Assembly (NCBI GenBank): GCA_903930505.1 | Contig: CAIYYQ010000201.1 | Coordinates: forward strand, 1 to 8,762 | Length of the DNA: 8,762 nt | Origin: Methanobacteriota archaeon | GTDB taxonomy: Archaea > Thermoplasmatota > E2 > DHVEG-1 | Direction of reading: 5' to 3' | Shown here: piece by piece, positions 5,188 to 8,762 of the stretch | Layout of the letters: every line of letters begins with the position of its first letter | How positions within the stretch are numbered: position 1 is the stretch's first letter | Notes under the pieces: model-generated | The model's input: the letters and a program-made list of their open reading frames with translations, nothing else | The model's database searches: none | What the model was told of the DNA's origin: nothing | Translations under genes and position numbers: made by a program

Positions 5188-8100
5188 ATGAGTGATCTCC
5201 TCCTTGGCCTTTCACCGGAATTTCTGTACTTTCAAGGTAAAACACCAAAACGAATCAATGAACTACACAACCCGTATTTTCTTGCGTTCACACCAAAGAA
5301 TGTATCTATAGAAAATGCGAGAACAACATTTATTGATTACTTGGAAAAAAACCAAAAAGATCAGTCTGTTCTCTCAAAAATAACAAGAATCGGTGATGTC
5401 GAAAATTACCGTAGCTTCTGTGATTTCCGTGAGAAACGAAACGTGTTCAAGGTATACACCAAAGAATCCTATGTCGTTCCAGAAGTCAGTGACTATATGT
5501 TTTTTGAACAAGGGTTCTACACCGCTGAACATGACATCCCCTATCAACAACGTGCGCTAACTGATCTAGCAGCAAACGGGACCACATGGCTCTTTGATAC
5601 AAACGGCGAAGAAAAAACATTGAAGGTACTCATCTATGATATTGAGATTACACAATTCGAAGAAGGAAAACGAGACTCACCGATAGATATCATCGGGTAT
5701 GCGACATTTACCATACGATTTACATCAAAGAAACAACTAAAGAACGAAGAGTTCCAGTTTGACATCATCGACTGTCCTTTACGATGGGAAGACATTGAAG
5801 TAAAACAACTGGTTTCCAATAATCTTGATGAAGAAATCGACAACCTCAGCCTATTCTGCACACTTGCTAAAGACTGTGATATCATCTCAGGGCATAACAT
5901 TATCGGGTTTGATAATTTCCAAATGTACGGACGAATACAATGGATACTAAAAAATTGCCAGGATCAGCTATCATCTGAGAAACGACAAATATTACAGAAA
6001 TTTGTTTCAGAACAATGCAGGCTTGACCGATCATTTCATTTCGGCGTAGGATCTGAAGTCGTCCAGATATACCCCACTAGTTTTGATACTTATCTAGCCG
6101 CAAGAAAATTCTACTCATTTCTTGATGAATTCAACCTGAAATCACTCGCACCGTTTCTTGGTGTTCATATTCCCGATAGAATCTATCTTTCTCCATCTCA
6201 GATTAAACTTGATGAGCGAACGCTACAATACAACAAACATGATGTACAAGAACAAATCGGGGTCACACTTAATTTGATACAACAAGCGCTACCACTTGCG
6301 TTCACTACGTGTATGCCGTTTGACATGCTACTTCCCACTGGTGCAGTGAACATGTGGGATCATATGGCGATGATTCGTAGCGCGTATCAAAAAAAGATCA
6401 TGCCACCAATCTGCCGCGTTCAATCCATTACCCAAGCATTGCTGAAGGATTTTCGAGATTGCAATTCGAAAAATGATATTGTTCGCAGTGCAAAGAAAAT
6501 GCGAGAACAACTATCCAAGGATTTTCGTCGAGTGGTAAAATATGGCGAAGAGATGCCTGAATGGGTTGAATATCCCTATGTAATCTATAACGAGAATGCA
6601 ACAGAAGATGAAGAAACATTGAATTACCACATGCCTGGTGGAATGACCATCAAACCAGATAAAGAAGCAAACTCTCATTTTATCCCCTGGTACTATGTCG
6701 TAGTCGCTGATGTTGGTGCAATGTATCCGACGATTCTCAAGGCGATGAACGTCGGTGCAGATACGGTTCGACTCGCAAATAAAAACGAAAAACCTGATGA
6801 TTATATTTGGCTGAAGAAACTTCCCGAAACATTTTTTGAGAAACAAGATATACACTGGCGGAAAGTCACATCCGAGGATGCATTTGCTGATCAAGGATTC
6901 CTACTTGGGATACATATCGATAAAACAGCGGGTGTTGTCAATTGTGCGATGACTGGCATCATGAACATGATCGCAAAAGTAAAAAAAGAACTCAAAGTCG
7001 CAAAAACAAAAGGGAAAAAAGCGGATGTACAGCGTTTGCAGATGATGTACCAGAGTCTCAAAGGTGCTCGAAACGCAGGAAGTGTTGATTATTCACAACG
7101 GATTATGTTACGAAAGCCAGATGGAAATATTGTGAATATTAAAATTGGTGAATTTGTTGATAACTCAATCAAAAAATATGGGTCACGTATCCAAAAGATT
7201 AATGGAACCGAATTTGAAATAGCCGATATAAAAAAAAAATGGACCGCTGTATCAGTAAACAAAGATGGAAAAACAGAGATGAAACAAGTGAAACAAGCGG
7301 TTCGACATAGATGGAATAAAAAATTAATGAAAATAACCACAAAAAGTGGTTATACAATTGTTACTCCCAATCATAGTGTCTTTACATTGAAAGATGGAAA
7401 AATTGTTGAGATCTCAGCAGGAGACCTTAAAGATGATACTCTTTTAGTACATACTGAAAAAATACCTTCAATAGAACGAAGACAATACATTGATTTAATA
7501 CATGAGATACATAACCATGAATTTTATGCATTCATCGATAAGAAAAATCTTGATTTTTTTAATGGTTATAAGGAGAAAATACTATCGATAAACGCGAAGA
7601 CAAATCATTCAATGCCTTATTTGAAAATCGATTTAGATCAAATGAGAAGACTTAAAATTAACGAAAATCTTTATCAATATATAACCGTGGGAACAAACGG
7701 GCGAAAGAGAAGCAGAATTCCTGCACGAATTATTGTTGACGAACATTTAGCTGAATTATTAGGATATTATATTTCAGAAGGACATATTTCCAAGAGGCTT
7801 GTCAGGGGAAATCCACAGTTCTATATTACAATTTCTTGTTCTTCAGAGGAGATGCATGAGAGGATTCAAAAGCTGTCAAAAAAAATTTTTGGGGCTGAAG
7901 TCTATACATTAGATAGAAGAGATGATACTGGCGTTATTGTCTCTACAATGCATGCAAAAAGTATCGCTTATTTCTTTGAAAATATTTTAGATTGTGGTAT
8001 CAATAGTAGGACCAAAAAGATCCCCCATCAAATTCTCTCTGCCTCAGCACCTGTCAAAAATGTTTTTTTAACCGCATATATGAAAGGAGATGGTAATTAT

Positions 8101-8762
8101 AAGCAAGATATGCCATCTTCAGTGCCATTGGGGAGATATACAACAAATAGTCGTTGTTTAAATGAAGATCTCATATTATTGCAACGACAATTTGGGATGA
8201 AGACAAATACCTATTTCAGACCAAGTGATGAAACATATAATACGAGAATGATAGCATATTTCAAAGGTAAAAAAGAATCATTTGGAGACTGCTTTGCGAT
8301 TCCACCTAAAAAAATAGAGTTTGTAAATCCAAGCTCCGAATATGTCTATGATATAAGTGTTGAAAATAATGAAAATTTTGTGGATGCTAATGGCGGTATT
8401 TTATTACATAATACACATGGTATTCTTGCGGCACCAACTGTTACTGGGCGGCAATTTAATCTCTGGGGTGCTGCAGCGATTACCACAAAAGGACAGATGA
8501 TTCTCTTTGAAACGTTGCAAGACTTGCAAAAGAAAAAAATACGCGTGGTCTATGGTGACACTGATGGTATCTATCTGGGGTGTTCTCGCTCTGCTGGAAA
8601 CCTTCCATTATTTTCTCAGGCGTTAGGGGTATCATGCGATCAGAAAGAGGATACATGGCTTACGAAACCAGAGGTTGCGTTTGATGCAATTAAACAATGC
8701 AACAAGAAATGGCAGTCGAAACTCAATTACTCTGATTTTGAGTTAGAACCCGAGGTTCATGA
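5188..8762 (+). CDS. polB: Family B DNA polymerase with intein, 3' end cut by window
   Basis: Replicative-type family B DNA polymerase with proofreading. The frame is open from ATG 5188 to the edge (1191 whole codons). An in-frame TAG directly before the ATG (5185-5187) rules out an upstream start. Exonuclease motifs are complete: Exo I D151-I-E153, Exo II GHNIIGFD with N237 and D242, and Exo III Y348-NKH-D352. Polymerase motif A is DVGAMYPT (D508, Y513). Motif B (K625 to N629) is interrupted after G631 by an intein and resumes at T1076. Motif C is YGDTD (1122-1126; 678-682 after splicing) with both catalytic aspartates. Motif B reads KGARNAGTHG after splicing, not the usual Kx3NSxYG. The palm is present but the thumb lies beyond the window. 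This is probably the main PolB of the cell, though a second polymerase elsewhere cannot be excluded. Confidence 0.94.
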   Translation, partial: MSDLLLGLSPEFLYFQGKTPKRINELHNPYFLAFTPKNVSIENARTTFIDYLEKNQKDQSVLSKITRIGDVENYRSFCDFREKRNVFKVYTKESYVVPEVSDYMFFEQGFYTAEHDIPYQQRALTDLAANGTTWLFDTNGEEKTLKVLIYDIEITQFEEGKRDSPIDIIGYATFTIRFTSKKQLKNEEFQFDIIDCPLRWEDIEVKQLVSNNLDEEIDNLSLFCTLAKDCDIISGHNIIGFDNFQMYGRIQWILKNCQDQLSSEKRQILQKFVSEQCRLDRSFHFGVGSEVVQIYPTSFDTYLAARKFYSFLDEFNLKSLAPFLGVHIPDRIYLSPSQIKLDERTLQYNKHDVQEQIGVTLNLIQQALPLAFTTCMPFDMLLPTGAVNMWDHMAMIRSAYQKKIMPPICRVQSITQALLKDFRDCNSKNDIVRSAKKMREQLSKDFRRVVKYGEEMPEWVEYPYVIYNENATEDEETLNYHMPGGMTIKPDKEANSHFIPWYYVVVADVGAMYPTILKAMNVGADTVRLANKNEKPDDYIWLKKLPETFFEKQDIHWRKVTSEDAFADQGFLLGIHIDKTAGVVNCAMTGIMNMIAKVKKELKVAKTKGKKADVQRLQMMYQSLKGARNAGSVDYSQRIMLRKPDGNIVNIKIGEFVDNSIKKYGSRIQKINGTEFEIADIKKKWTAVSVNKDGKTEMKQVKQAVRHRWNKKLMKITTKSGYTIVTPNHSVFTLKDGKIVEISAGDLKDDTLLVHTEKIPSIERRQYIDLIHEIHNHEFYAFIDKKNLDFFNGYKEKILSINAKTNHSMPYLKIDLDQMRRLKINENLYQYITVGTNGRKRSRIPARIIVDEHLAELLGYYISEGHISKRLVRGNPQFYITISCSSEEMHERIQKLSKKIFGAEVYTLDRRDDTGVIVSTMHAKSIAYFFENILDCGINSRTKKIPHQILSASAPVKNVFLTAYMKGDGNYKQDMPSSVPLGRYTTNSRCLNEDLILLQRQFGMKTNTYFRPSDETYNTRMIAYFKGKKESFGDCFAIPPKKIEFVNPSSEYVYDISVENNENFVDANGGILLHNTHGILAAPTVTGRQFNLWGAAAITTKGQMILFETLQDLQKKKIRVVYGDTDGIYLGCSRSAGNLPLFSQALGVSCDQKEDTWLTKPEVAFDAIKQCNKKWQSKLNYSDFELEPEVH
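7081..8412 (+). mobile_element. Intein with LAGLIDADG homing endonuclease in PolB motif B
   Basis: A 444-residue in-frame insert (polymerase residues 632-1075). The N-terminal splice residue is Ser632. Block A continues through SVDYSQRIMLR...KIGEFVD. Block B is TPNH (T726, H729). The C-terminus has block F YVYDISVE (1052-1059) and block G GILLHN (1070-1075), with the penultimate His1074, Asn1075 and Thr1076 as the +1 nucleophile. All class 1 splicing residues are present. The endonuclease part holds two dodecapeptides, LLGYYISEG (857-865, E864) and FLTAYMKGDG (960-969, D968), 104 residues apart. A block D lysine site, KKIP (943-946), lies between them. Both acidic residues are intact, so endonuclease activity is likely. 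Codon use is far richer in TTA and ATA than in the host gene, which suggests recent horizontal arrival. Confidence 0.93.

Noticed and set aside
5634..7340. Several minus-strand open frames of 60-127 codons opposite the polymerase gene.
   Set aside because: They are antisense shadows of a gene with unmistakable motifs, lack ribosome sites and show no recognisable domains.
8413..8762. Polymerase as a truncated pseudogene.
   Set aside because: The frame is open to the last base of the window with motif C intact, so the missing C-terminus is due to the window edge.

Overview
The window looks like a euryarchaeal chromosome, most plausibly a member of the Thermoplasmatota or a relative. The evidence is an archaeal-type (COG1019-like) phosphopantetheine adenylyltransferase, a family B replicative polymerase carrying an intein, a NosD/PKD surface protein ending in a PGF-type sorting tail, and archaeal TATA boxes with GGTGAT-type Shine-Dalgarno sites. 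The DNA is AT-rich and the genes are short-spaced. The phylum is an inference from gene content, not a measured placement.

Layout from left to right. Positions 1-62 are a gene-poor flank that may hold the last codons of an upstream gene. At 63-491 (-) is a CxxCC cysteine-cluster (YkgJ-like) protein. It is divergent from a small ribbon-helix-helix protein with a coiled coil at 530-979 (+). That gene converges on a 700-residue secreted protein at 1024-3126 (-), which has a NosD-type right-handed beta-helix, an Ig-like domain, two PKD domains and a C-terminal membrane anchor. Next come coaD (3261-3722, +), a 99-residue conserved-looking hypothetical with its own clear promoter (3777-4076, +), and a histone-deacetylase-fold amidohydrolase with all catalytic residues (4086-5093, -). 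The deacetylase is divergent from a family B DNA polymerase gene that starts at 5188 and runs off the right edge.

The polymerase is the most interesting locus. Its motif B is interrupted by a 444-residue intein (7081-8412) with intact splicing blocks and an intact-looking two-motif LAGLIDADG endonuclease. The intein has strikingly different leucine codon use from its host gene (15 TTA codons in 444 codons, against 2 in the preceding 631), which suggests recent arrival. The host motif B is itself atypical (KGARNAG/THG in place of Kx3NSxYG). The insertion point resembles the GD/TDG sequence of motif C, another known intein site in this enzyme family.

Apart from the divergent and convergent pairs there is no obvious multi-gene operon or pathway. 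The genes are mostly housekeeping (CoA synthesis, replication, deacetylation) plus one surface protein. I see no CRISPR array, tRNA, rRNA, IS element or defence cluster.
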